DNA of 64,000 bases from Rhodothermales bacterium (GTDB lineage: Bacteria > Bacteroidota > Rhodothermia > Rhodothermales > VXPQ01): assembly GCA_022821845.1 (NCBI GenBank), contig JAJECT010000039.1:43209-107208 (forward strand), written 5' to 3'. Below the pieces are notes generated by a model, which saw only the letters and a list, made by a program, of their open reading frames with translations, was not told the origin of the DNA and searched no databases. Both the position numbers and the translations under genes were made by a program. This document shows, in pieces, positions 1-8,731 of this stretch (the first letter of the stretch is position 1; each line of letters starts with the position of its first letter).

Positions 1-840
1 AGCGCGGCCTGGGGCGTGTATCATCAGGAAATTCTGGGCCTCAACGACCGCCGGGACGCCGCCAGCGTGTTCACCGTATGGGCCAATGTGCCGAAGAACA
101 ATCCCGATCTGTTGAATGTCCTGAAAGGACGGCCGCAGCGTGCTGCGCACTTCTTGCTGGGATACCGCGCCCAGCCGTTGCGGCGGCTGGAATGGTCCGT
201 GGAGGGGTACTACCGCCGTTTGTCGAACCTTTTCATTTCCGAGTGGACGAGTTACCCCCGGTTCATATCGAGATTGCAGCCGGCTACGGGCCGCTCGATG
301 GGCGTGGACGTTCGCGTCGAGCTGCGCGGGCGGCGGTTCTACGGCTACGCCAACTACGGCCTGTCCTCGACCCGGTACGAGGCAGAGGATGCGTCCATTC
401 CACTCTGGTACGGCGAAGAGACCCTGAAATTTCGTCCCCCCCACGACCGGCGGCATCAGTTGAATATCGTGGCCGCCGTCGAGGCGGGGGGATTCGATCT
501 GAGCGCGCGCTGGGATTTCGGATCGGGCCTTCCGTTCAGCCGCGCCGTGGGGTTCGACGGGTTTTTGCTGGTGGACGACGTGGAAAAGGCGGTGGATACG
601 CCTTCTACGCGGCGGATCATTTACGAACGACCCTTCAATGCGCTCTTGCCGACGTATCACCGGCTGGACCTATCGGTGGAGCGGACGTTTTCCATCGGGT
701 CCGTGGACGTGGCGCTCCTGGCCAGCGCGATCAATGCGTATGGCCGCCGCAACATTTTCTACCTCGATATTTTTACGCTGAACCGGGTCGATCAGCTTCC
801 CTTCGTGCCTTCTCTCGGGATGAAAGTGTCTTTCGAATGA
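1..840 (+). CDS. TonB-dependent receptor, C-terminal part (5' end outside window)
   Basis: The reading frame is open from the first base, so this is the C-terminal ~279 residues of a larger protein. It aligns by eye with the end of the complete receptor at 16270-18555: both share blocks such as YGLSSTRYE, FRPPHDRRHQ and LPTYHRLD, plus the closing run of barrel strands. It should therefore be an outer-membrane beta-barrel for TonB-driven uptake; plug and signal peptide lie upstream of the window. The terminal strand reads MKVSFE, so the usual final Phe is followed by one extra residue. The stop overlaps the start of the next gene (ATGA), implying translational coupling. Substrate unknown. Confidence 0.85.
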   Translation, partial: SAAWGVYHQEILGLNDRRDAASVFTVWANVPKNNPDLLNVLKGRPQRAAHFLLGYRAQPLRRLEWSVEGYYRRLSNLFISEWTSYPRFISRLQPATGRSMGVDVRVELRGRRFYGYANYGLSSTRYEAEDASIPLWYGEETLKFRPPHDRRHQLNIVAAVEAGGFDLSARWDFGSGLPFSRAVGFDGFLLVDDVEKAVDTPSTRRIIYERPFNALLPTYHRLDLSVERTFSIGSVDVALLASAINAYGRRNIFYLDIFTLNRVDQLPFVPSLGMKVSFE

Positions 841-1796
841 GGTTCGCGCAGAACATATCGCACGGGTTTCGGGCGCGGCGGCGTTTCCCGGCCCGCGCCA
901 CCCTCGTTCCGTGCGTCTTCGCGGCGCTTTTGGGGTTGAGCGCATGCGAGGAAGACGTGGTGGCGGTCGTCGGGACGGATGTGCCGTATTCGATCTATGG
1001 CGTGTTGTCCCCGCAACTCGATTCGCAATGGGTGCGGATTTTCCCGGTGGAGGAGCGGCTGGTTCCCGCGACGCCGGAGCCGCTGGACGTACGGGTTGTT
1101 TCCACGGATCGCGCGACGGGCGAGCGATACGACTGGCGCGATTCCGTCATCGTGGATTTTGCGGATCAGTACGCGCACGTGTACTACGCCCCGTTCCAGG
1201 CGCGTTTTGGGCATACCTACGAGATTGCGGCCATGCGTTCGGACGGCGCGCAGTCCACGGTCGAGGTAACGGTGCCGCCCGAGGCGGAAATCATTCCCCA
1301 GGATCCGGTGATCAACTTTGCTTCCGTGTCGCAGCCGTTGCTGGTTCGGGGAGCCGTGCCTGGCCTCGTGCAGGTGGAAGCGACGTATACCATAGCGTAC
1401 AAGCTCGCCAACGAGCCAGATATCCAATCGGGTAATATTGTCATCCCCTACATATTGCGGCATGAAGAAACGAGCGAAGGCTGGGTCGTTCCTATGGCCC
1501 TGCGGGAGGATTTTCTGGAGGTTACCGCAACCCTTGCGCAGCAGGTGGACGTAGGCCTTGACTTGCGCGTGGGTATTATTCTGCTGAGCGTAACGCTGCG
1601 ATTGATCGCCGCCGACGCAGCGTGGGACCCGCCGGGGGGGCTTTTTGATCGGGATATTCTGGTGCAGCCGAACGTGATGCGGAACGTGCGCAACGGATTC
1701 GGCTTCGTAGGCGCAGGCTACCGCATGGAAATACAGTGGCTGCCTCCGCGCGAAGCCATCGAAGCGGCCGGATTCCGCTCGCCGGAAGAAAATTAG
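837..1796 (+). CDS. Envelope lipoprotein partnered with TonB receptor (DUF4249-like)
   Basis: This 319-residue protein starts at the ATG inside an ATGA overlap with the receptor gene. The N-terminus is Arg-rich, then hydrophobic, and ends in a lipobox-like LLGLSAC near residue 38, so a lipoprotein is likely. The mature part begins CEEDVVAVVGTDVPYSIYG and closely resembles the lipoprotein at 18558-19667 (CEESVDALTGTDIPFTIWG), also directly downstream of a TonB receptor. The two loci are thus paralogous receptor-lipoprotein pairs. DUF4249 proteins of Bacteroidota occupy this kind of position, but that family call is only a resemblance. Probable role: surface or periplasmic partner of the receptor. 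Confidence 0.7.
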   Translation: MRFAQNISHGFRARRRFPARATLVPCVFAALLGLSACEEDVVAVVGTDVPYSIYGVLSPQLDSQWVRIFPVEERLVPATPEPLDVRVVSTDRATGERYDWRDSVIVDFADQYAHVYYAPFQARFGHTYEIAAMRSDGAQSTVEVTVPPEAEIIPQDPVINFASVSQPLLVRGAVPGLVQVEATYTIAYKLANEPDIQSGNIVIPYILRHEETSEGWVVPMALREDFLEVTATLAQQVDVGLDLRVGIILLSVTLRLIAADAAWDPPGGLFDRDILVQPNVMRNVRNGFGFVGAGYRMEIQWLPPREAIEAAGFRSPEEN

Positions 1797-2005
1797 CGGG
1801 GCGTCGCTCGCGGGGCGAGGACGGACGGGTTTTTTCCCGGATTTCCGAAAAAAAAAGATTTCCCTTGCAATTGTTTTTCATAAAGCCTATCATGCTTTTC
1901 ATAGCAAATTCTACAATGTCGCGCGCAAGGTCCCGTGGAGGGCGCGCCCGGCACACTCCTCGACCGCACGAACACTCACGTAAACCATATCTGGGGGATC
2001 GGCCC

Positions 2006-5000
2006 ATGAGACTCGCAAAGCTACTGTTTGCGCTTATTCTCTTCCTTCCAGCCTCTGCCGAGGCGCAAACGGGTAAAATATCCGGTCGGGTTACGGAAGC
2101 CGCTACCGGCGAAGCGTTGCCGGGCGTCAATGTGGCCATCATGGGCACGACGCAGGGCGCCATCACCGATGCGGACGGATACTACTTTATTGTGAACGTC
2201 CGCCCCGGGTCGTACGACGTGCGGGCCTCGTTCATCGGGTACGCCTCCGAGGTGTTCGAAGCCGTTCGCGTCAATATCGACCTGACCACGGAGCTGAACT
2301 TCGTGTTGCAGGAAGAGGCGGTGGGCCTCGAAGAGGTGGTCGTTACGGACGTGCGTCCCGTGGTGCAGCGGGACGTGTCCGCCAGCGTGGCGAACATTAC
2401 GGCCGAAGAGATCGAGAACATTCCGCTCACGGACATCGAAAGGGTCATCGGGTTGCAGGCCGGCTTCGAGCGCGGCCTTACCGTGCGCGGTTTCGGCGGG
2501 GACCAGATCCAGTTCATGGTGGACGGCCTGTCGATGGCCAGCGGACGCGACAACACGCCGTATACGGGCGTAAGTTATACGTCCGTTCAGGAAGTGCAGG
2601 TGCAGACGGGCGGTTTCAACGCCGAGTACGGCAACGTGCGTTCGGGGCTGGTGAACGTGATTACCAAAGAGCCGGAGGAGAATCAGTACTTCGTGGACGC
2701 CATCGTGCGGTACAGCGCCACGGGGCAGAAGAATTTTCCGGGCGTGGACGTGGACGGGAACGAGGTGGACATGATCAGTTCCAACAACAGCTTTCACCTG
2801 CGCCCGCTAACAGACCCGGCCGTGGCGTTCGAAGGCACGCAGAACTGGCCTTCCTGGATGCAGCGCGAGTACGATTCCTTCGAGGGGGGGTGGAACAAGG
2901 TCGCGGAGGATTACAATAACCGCCCCGAGGTCAAGGCCCTGGGCAGGACGTTTACCGCGCGGGAACTTCAGCAAGTCTATTTCGACCATTACCTGCGCAA
3001 GGACGTTTCGGTCCAGAAGCCCGACTACGAGTTCGACGCCACCATTGGCGGGCCGGTGCCGGGCCTGCACCAGTTGATAGGCGATATGCGGTTTACGGCT
3101 TCGTTTCGCCAGACCCAGACGGCCTACTCGATGGGCGGCTACGAACGCGACGCTTTTACGGAGCGCGTGGGGCAGGCGAAGATCATTTCGAACGTGGCCC
3201 CCGGCATGAAACTGGTCGTGCAGGGCATGCTGTCCACGCAACTGGGCCTGAACCGCAACGAGCAGGGACAGCCCAACCTGACCACGGGAGACGCGTTTTA
3301 TTATCCGTGGCAAGGCGGCCACCAGACGATGTTCGGCCTGGGCCATGACATGGGGGCTTACTTTGCGCCCATGCTGTACAACCTCATGGACGTGGATCGC
3401 ACCATGGTTGGCGCGCAGTTCACGCATACGCTGAACGCGAAGACGTTCTATGAGGTGCAGCTCCAGAACGCTACGACGGATTACTTTACGCGGACCGTGG
3501 AGGCGCGCGACGAAACGGCGAACATTCCCTATCTCGGCGGCGCGATCATGCTGGACGAAGAGCCCTACGGGTTCAGCATCAGCGACGATTTCGACAAGCT
3601 CGGGCTGGGCGTCCGCACCTCAGGGCACTGGGGCAGCGGGTACGACAGTTCGGCGGTGAACCGCTTTACGGGCCGGTTCGACATCACCAGCCAGCGCAAC
3701 CGGTTCATGCTGGCGAAGGCGGGCGTCGAGTACATCTACTCGAACTACGATACGGAGTTCGGCGAGGACGATCCGGAGCACCCGCACCACACGAATCCCA
3801 AGCGGGACTGGAATCGCAAGCCGCAGCAGGCCGCGGCCTACGCCCAGTCGAAGCTTGAATTCCGGGGGATGGTCGCCAATGTGGGCGTCCGCCTGGATTA
3901 TTTCCATGCAGGAGGCGACTGGTATCTCTACGATACGTACGAGCGCACCTTTTCCGCTGCGATCGGGCGCGCCCGCATCGACGAGGAACTCGAGCAGGAA
4001 CCCACGGAACGGCAAGTCTCTCTGAGTCCGCGGATCGGCATTTCCTTCCCGGTGACCGAAGACAGCAAGCTGTATTTCAACTACGGGCATTTCCGCAACG
4101 CGCTCAATCCGCACGACCTCTTCAACATCGAGGAAGGGTCCGCGGGCGCGCTGGTGGCCATCGGCAACCCGGATCACCCGATGCCGAAGACGGTGGCGTA
4201 CGAACTGGGCTTCGACCAGAACCTGTTCGATCAGTACCTGCTTCGCCTGTCCGGGTATTACCGCGACCTGAGCCAGCAGCCGCGTTTCGTGCGGTACATC
4301 AGCCTGGACGACCTCGTGAGCTACGGCACGGCGCTGCCCTGGAACTACGGCGACGTGCGCGGTTTCGAGGCTACGATCTCCAGAAACCGGGGCGCATGGG
4401 TGCGCGGATTCCTGAATTACACCTATCTGGTGCGCAAGACGGGCAATTTCGGGTTCAGCCAGTTCGACGAGAACCGGACGCAGCAGGACAACTTTGTCCG
4501 AACCACCGAGGAGCACTACACGAGCAAGCCGGTTCCGGAGCCTTTCGCCCGCTTCAATATCGAGCTGATTCTTCCGAAGACGCTGGGGCCCAGCCTGGGC
4601 GGCAGTTATCCGCTTGGCGACTGGCGGGTCAATTTCCTTGGAGAATGGAGGCAGGGCATTACGCTTACCTGGGATGGCCAGAACCTGACCGGCGCGGCGG
4701 GAAGCGGCGACCGGGAATTGCAAGGGAACGTGCGCTGGAAGGATTATTACACGCTCGACATGCGGCTTAGCAAGAGCTTCGAAACGAGCGTCGGCTCCGC
4801 GCAGTTCTTCGTGGACATTACGAACGCGCTGAACATTCGCCACCTGTATCACGCAGGCGGCAACCTGTTCGGCGCGGGACAGCAGGACCTGAGCAATTAC
4901 ATGTCCTCGCTCCACTTGCCGCAGAGCACCCTCCCCGATTCTCCGGACGGCGGTTTGTACGGCGACGATCAGCCCGGCGACTTCCGCGGGCCTGGCGTAG

Positions 5001-5236
5001 CGTTCGTGCCGATCATTCAGGGGTCGTTGCCCGAAGCCGGCGAAGATCGCCCGCTTTACTACGTGCCGGACGAGCAGAAGTATTACAAGTGGAGCGGCGG
5101 TTCCTTCTCCGAGGCGAACCAGGGCGAAGTGGACCAGGTGCTGGACGACAAGGCGTACATCAACATGCCGAACCGGATGTGGCAGCAGTTCCTGAATCCG
5201 CGCAATGTGTTCTTCGGCCTGCGGCTGTCCTTCTGA
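2006..5236 (+). CDS. TonB-dependent outer-membrane receptor with carboxypeptidase-regulatory-like domain
   Basis: This 1076-residue protein starts with a clear signal peptide (LLFALILFLPASAEAQ). Residues ~24-110 form a carboxypeptidase-regulatory-like domain (GKISGRVTEAATGEALPGVN). Residues ~115-235 form the plug (LTVRGFGGDQIQFMVDGLSM, FNAEYGNVRSGLVNVITKEP). The rest is a beta-barrel ending in FFGLRLSF with terminal Phe. The ATG at 2006 was chosen because it directly precedes the signal peptide; the frame stays open upstream but has no signal sequence there. A ~210-bp gap separates it from the preceding pair, so it likely has its own promoter. The next two genes are a T9SS-type cargo and a PorV-like protein. 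No SusD-like partner is visible; the ligand is unknown. Confidence 0.9.
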   Translation: MRLAKLLFALILFLPASAEAQTGKISGRVTEAATGEALPGVNVAIMGTTQGAITDADGYYFIVNVRPGSYDVRASFIGYASEVFEAVRVNIDLTTELNFVLQEEAVGLEEVVVTDVRPVVQRDVSASVANITAEEIENIPLTDIERVIGLQAGFERGLTVRGFGGDQIQFMVDGLSMASGRDNTPYTGVSYTSVQEVQVQTGGFNAEYGNVRSGLVNVITKEPEENQYFVDAIVRYSATGQKNFPGVDVDGNEVDMISSNNSFHLRPLTDPAVAFEGTQNWPSWMQREYDSFEGGWNKVAEDYNNRPEVKALGRTFTARELQQVYFDHYLRKDVSVQKPDYEFDATIGGPVPGLHQLIGDMRFTASFRQTQTAYSMGGYERDAFTERVGQAKIISNVAPGMKLVVQGMLSTQLGLNRNEQGQPNLTTGDAFYYPWQGGHQTMFGLGHDMGAYFAPMLYNLMDVDRTMVGAQFTHTLNAKTFYEVQLQNATTDYFTRTVEARDETANIPYLGGAIMLDEEPYGFSISDDFDKLGLGVRTSGHWGSGYDSSAVNRFTGRFDITSQRNRFMLAKAGVEYIYSNYDTEFGEDDPEHPHHTNPKRDWNRKPQQAAAYAQSKLEFRGMVANVGVRLDYFHAGGDWYLYDTYERTFSAAIGRARIDEELEQEPTERQVSLSPRIGISFPVTEDSKLYFNYGHFRNALNPHDLFNIEEGSAGALVAIGNPDHPMPKTVAYELGFDQNLFDQYLLRLSGYYRDLSQQPRFVRYISLDDLVSYGTALPWNYGDVRGFEATISRNRGAWVRGFLNYTYLVRKTGNFGFSQFDENRTQQDNFVRTTEEHYTSKPVPEPFARFNIELILPKTLGPSLGGSYPLGDWRVNFLGEWRQGITLTWDGQNLTGAAGSGDRELQGNVRWKDYYTLDMRLSKSFETSVGSAQFFVDITNALNIRHLYHAGGNLFGAGQQDLSNYMSSLHLPQSTLPDSPDGGLYGDDQPGDFRGPGVAFVPIIQGSLPEAGEDRPLYYVPDEQKYYKWSGGSFSEANQGEVDQVLDDKAYINMPNRMWQQFLNPRNVFFGLRLSF

Positions 5237-5289
5237 CGAACAACGCCTCGCTGACGAAAATTTCCTGACATCTGAATCTGAGATACACC

Positions 5290-7536
5290 ATGCGAATCAC
5301 TCATCACATCCGTACGTCAGGGCTTACGGGCGCCGGACTGGCGCTGGCGCTGATGCTCTTTGCGCCGGTAGAGGACGCAAAGGCTCAGTGGATTCCCAAG
5401 TGGCTTAGCGTAGGCGACTTCCAGAGTTGGTACCTGTCCGGCGGGGCCAACCCCGAGCGGAGCGACGTGGTCTGGAATTACCCGGCCATTCGTCCTTCTG
5501 CGGGGTACAGCCGCTGGAAAGGGTTCTGGATTGGCGCGAAGAACGTGACCCATGGGGAAACCGGGCAGCAGTACGACGTCCGCGTCTCGCACACAGGGCC
5601 TCGCGCGCCCGGCATCGGAGAGGTGTTCAGCATATCGCATTTGCTGTATTCCAGATACGAACCCGTGAAGGTGGAGGTGGACGGCGCGGACACGTTCCTT
5701 CAGCCGGTGGTGCCGGACGAAGTGGACGGCAGCATGGCTCCGGACCGCATGGTGGTTTCGGAGATCAATTCCTCCATCGGGATTACGACGCACCGGCGCG
5801 CCATGGCGTGGAGCCACGAGGATCACGACAACTACCACATCATTGAGTACACCTTCGCGAATACGGGAAATCAGGATGGAGACCCCGAGATCGAAGTGCA
5901 GAACGATCTGGAAGGCGTGTACATTGCGTTCCTCGAACGTCCGACGGGCGCCGGATTCGCGGGCGCGTGGGGCAATAGCGCAGGCGGCGTAGGCTGGGGA
6001 CAGTACACCATGAACGACGCGATAGGCGACGGATTGAACGATTATGGCGTGGATATGCGCGCTTCGTTCGCGTGGCTCGGAAATATCAAGCCGACAGGAT
6101 ACCTGGTGAACACGCTGGGGAATCCGTTCTGGGCCGACCATCAATGGGGATTCCCGGCGGACACCCTCGGCAGGCTTGGCAGCGCGAATTTCACGGGCGT
6201 CGTGACCATTCATGCGGATACGGAGGCGCATCCCGCGGGAGAATCCCGGCCCGACGATCCGGCGCAGCCCTCCATGATGACGCACCTTAATTCCGATTAC
6301 GGCAAGCTGACCAGCGAGCCTACGCACAACAAGCGGGCCCTCATGCTGGAGCAGTACGACTGGTTCCAGTGCGGCTCCACGTCTGCGCCGACCGGCGGCA
6401 TCGCCCGCCCCGGGGATTCGGACTGCACGGGGCGCTCCTGGCCTACCCAGGCGGGCCTTGTGATGGGCCTCACCGCCGATTCGCCCTATGACTCTGATCC
6501 CGATTTCGCCAATCAGTCGAGCGATCCCAACGGGGGCGCCGGCGCCGGCGGATGGGGCTTCGCGTTCGCCTACGGCCCGTACGACATACCGCATGGACAC
6601 GAAGTGAAGATTGTCGTTGCGGAGGCGGCCGCCGGGCTCAGCGACGAGGCGGCCTGGCATATCGGACGAACGTACAAACTTTCCGGGAATATGCACGGGA
6701 GTCCGCCTCGGGACGGCGACAACGACCTGGCCATCGAATTCGACGCGAACGGCAACGGCGTCATCGACGCCGACGAGAAGATGACGAAGAACGAGTGGTT
6801 CATGACGGCGCGGGATTCGCTGTTCGATACCTTCCAGGCGGCCATTAACACGTACAATGGCGGGCTGAATGCGCCGCACCCGCCTGCGCCGCCGTCGTCT
6901 TTCATCGTTACGTCCGGCACGGACAAGATCGTGCTGGACTGGACGGCTACGTCGCCGCCCGCTAAATGGCAGGTATGGCGTGCGCAGAAGCATTATTCGG
7001 GCATCATTTCGGTGCTTGAAGAAGGTCCGGGCGGCATAGGCGTTCCGGACATGGCCCGCGCGTACTCTCTTGCCGCGGAGCTGGCGGGCAGCGCGACGAC
7101 CTACGAGGACACCGAGGTCGTTCGGGGCGGTTCGTACTACTATTACCTGATAGGGATAGGCAGCGACGGGACGAAGACCAGCCGGTACTATGCGCAAACC
7201 TACAACCCGGCCACGCTGAAGCGTCCGCCCGGCAAGTCGCTGAGCGACATACGCATCGTGCCGAACCCCTATCACATCGACGCCGACCCCGCGGTCCGCC
7301 TCGACGTGCAGGATCGCATGGCTTTTTACGAACTTCCAGGCGAAGCGCGCATCCAGATATTTTCCGAACTGGGCGAATTGATTCGGACGATCGATCACCT
7401 GGACGGAAGCGGCGACGAGTTCTGGGATCTCACGACCTCGTCCCGGCAGGTGGTTGCGAGCGGCATTTACCTTGCCGTAATCACCGACCTCGGATCGGGC
7501 GAGCAGGAAATCCAGAAATTTATCGTCATCCGGTAG
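5290..7536 (+). CDS. Secreted protein with T9SS-type C-terminal sorting region
   Basis: This 748-residue protein has a signal peptide (TGAGLALALMLFAPVEDAKA). It has no recognised catalytic domain. A fibronectin-III-like segment lies near residues 540-640 (PPAPPSSFIVTSGTDKIVLD). The last ~85 residues (IRIVPNPYHID ... GIYLAVITD ... IQKFIVIR) have the layout of T9SS type A sorting domains: a VPNPY motif, beta strands and a short basic end. One acidic loop near residue 492 (DANGNGVIDADEK) resembles a calcium-binding EF-hand or dockerin loop. It follows the receptor by 53 bp and precedes a PorV-like gene. That agrees with surface export or anchoring by the type IX system, but the cargo's activity is unknown. 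Confidence 0.7.
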   Translation: MRITHHIRTSGLTGAGLALALMLFAPVEDAKAQWIPKWLSVGDFQSWYLSGGANPERSDVVWNYPAIRPSAGYSRWKGFWIGAKNVTHGETGQQYDVRVSHTGPRAPGIGEVFSISHLLYSRYEPVKVEVDGADTFLQPVVPDEVDGSMAPDRMVVSEINSSIGITTHRRAMAWSHEDHDNYHIIEYTFANTGNQDGDPEIEVQNDLEGVYIAFLERPTGAGFAGAWGNSAGGVGWGQYTMNDAIGDGLNDYGVDMRASFAWLGNIKPTGYLVNTLGNPFWADHQWGFPADTLGRLGSANFTGVVTIHADTEAHPAGESRPDDPAQPSMMTHLNSDYGKLTSEPTHNKRALMLEQYDWFQCGSTSAPTGGIARPGDSDCTGRSWPTQAGLVMGLTADSPYDSDPDFANQSSDPNGGAGAGGWGFAFAYGPYDIPHGHEVKIVVAEAAAGLSDEAAWHIGRTYKLSGNMHGSPPRDGDNDLAIEFDANGNGVIDADEKMTKNEWFMTARDSLFDTFQAAINTYNGGLNAPHPPAPPSSFIVTSGTDKIVLDWTATSPPAKWQVWRAQKHYSGIISVLEEGPGGIGVPDMARAYSLAAELAGSATTYEDTEVVRGGSYYYYLIGIGSDGTKTSRYYAQTYNPATLKRPPGKSLSDIRIVPNPYHIDADPAVRLDVQDRMAFYELPGEARIQIFSELGELIRTIDHLDGSGDEFWDLTTSSRQVVASGIYLAVITDLGSGEQEIQKFIVIR

Positions 7537-7553
7537 ACACGCCACACAGCATG

Positions 7554-7586
7554 CCCCGGCTGCCGCCCTTGCGGCGGCCGCCGGGG
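7554..7586. repeat. Strong GC-rich hairpin between cargo and PorV-like genes
   Basis: Two arms, CCCCGGC + GCCGCC and GGCGGC + GCCGGGG, pair over 13 positions with one mismatch and a five-base loop (CCTTGC region). No T-run follows, so it is not a classical intrinsic terminator. It could stabilise the upstream mRNA 3' end or reduce read-through into the PorV-like gene. The bases right after it (GGATACGCTCAGGACC) resemble the core of the dispersed repeat found elsewhere in the window. Confidence 0.5.
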
Positions 7587-7617
7587 ATACGCTCAGGACC
7601 TAAATAGAAAGGATTCA

Positions 7618-8661
7618 ATGACCTACCACCGCTACATAACCCTGATCGTCCTTGCGGCGCTTGCCGTGTTTACCGCATCGGAAGCCTTTGCGCAGATCAC
7701 CACCGAAGACGTCGGCACGGACAAGCTAGCGCAGACGAATTTCAAGTTCCTTGAGGTATCCGTGGACCCGCGCGCGGCGGCGCAAAGCGACGCCATGACC
7801 GCCAGCGAGTTCGCTTCGTCGGCAGCTATGTTTTATAATCCGGCGGCCATGGGCTGGATGGAAAACCGGATCAGCGCCGGTTTCGGCGTTACGAACTGGA
7901 TTGCGGACATCACCTACAATACCGCCAGCGCCGCCGTCCGCACGAGTTACGGGGTATTCGGGGCGTCGTTGCTGTTCGCCGACTACGGGGGCGGCATCAT
8001 TGGCACCATCGCGGCGACGAACGAACGGGGGTATCAAGAGTACTCTGAACTGGGCGTAAGCAATCCCGATCCTTCCGCCATGGCCATCGGCCTTGGGTAC
8101 GGGGTTGCCGTAACGGATCGGTTCAGCGTAGGCGGCAACGCCAAGTATGTCTTGCAGGACCTTTCCGACGCGGTTCTGTCGCTGTCGGCGGAGGAGATGA
8201 CCGAGGGCAACTCCACGTCCACCGTGGCGTTCGACTTCGGATTGATGTATCGCACCGGATTCCGCAGCCTGAACCTGGCCATGAGCGTACGCAACTTCGC
8301 GAGGGAATTGCGCTACGTGCAGGAGAACTTCGAACTGCCGCTTACCTTCAACGTGGGCGTATCCATGAACGTGCTGGACCTTACGGCCATGGATCCGAAT
8401 GTGCACGCCCTGCGCTTTTCGCTGGAAGCAGAGCGTCCGCGGGACTTTTCCGAGCAACTCAAGGCGGGCGGAGAGTATACGTTCATGGACCTGGTGTCTG
8501 TGCGCGCAGGGTATACCTATCCGACGGACGAACAGAGCATCAGTCTTGGGGGCGGCCTGAAGTACGATACGTCGTCGGTTGGCTTTTCGGCGGATTACGC
8601 CTATACGGCCTTCGGGCTTTTCGGCGCGGTCCATCGCATGGGCGTAAGCCTGTCTTTCTAA
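7618..8661 (+). CDS. PorV/PorQ-family outer-membrane protein
   Basis: This 347-residue protein has a signal peptide (LIVLAALAVFTASEAFAQ) and then a domain typical of PorV/PorQ-family proteins: an early AFPSSA-like stretch seen here as MTASEFASSAAMFYNPAAMG, followed by alternating amphipathic beta strands to a C-terminal Phe (MGVSLSF). These are FadL-like barrels; PorV is the T9SS shuttle that hands cargo to the sortase. The start is supported by a good ribosome-binding site (GAAAGGA, 5 bases before ATG). Lying directly after a protein with a T9SS-like C-terminus makes a dedicated PorV paralogue for that cargo plausible; this pairing is inference. Confidence 0.75.
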   Translation: MTYHRYITLIVLAALAVFTASEAFAQITTEDVGTDKLAQTNFKFLEVSVDPRAAAQSDAMTASEFASSAAMFYNPAAMGWMENRISAGFGVTNWIADITYNTASAAVRTSYGVFGASLLFADYGGGIIGTIAATNERGYQEYSELGVSNPDPSAMAIGLGYGVAVTDRFSVGGNAKYVLQDLSDAVLSLSAEEMTEGNSTSTVAFDFGLMYRTGFRSLNLAMSVRNFARELRYVQENFELPLTFNVGVSMNVLDLTAMDPNVHALRFSLEAERPRDFSEQLKAGGEYTFMDLVSVRAGYTYPTDEQSISLGGGLKYDTSSVGFSADYAYTAFGLFGAVHRMGVSLSF

Positions 8662-8731
8662 GCGCATCCCTTCCGTCTTGCATCTTGTGCATGCGCATCG
8701 CCGTTCGCCGGGGCCTGACGTTTCCGGAAGG

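Noticed and set aside
6730..6790. Dockerin/cellulosome domain in the secreted protein
   Set aside because: Only one acidic loop is present; a dockerin needs two copies, and no cohesin occurs nearby.
5317..7545. Very long minus-strand open frames opposite the secreted protein and other genes
   Set aside because: They mirror the codon bias of GC-rich genes on the other strand; translations are Arg/His/Val-rich with no motifs.
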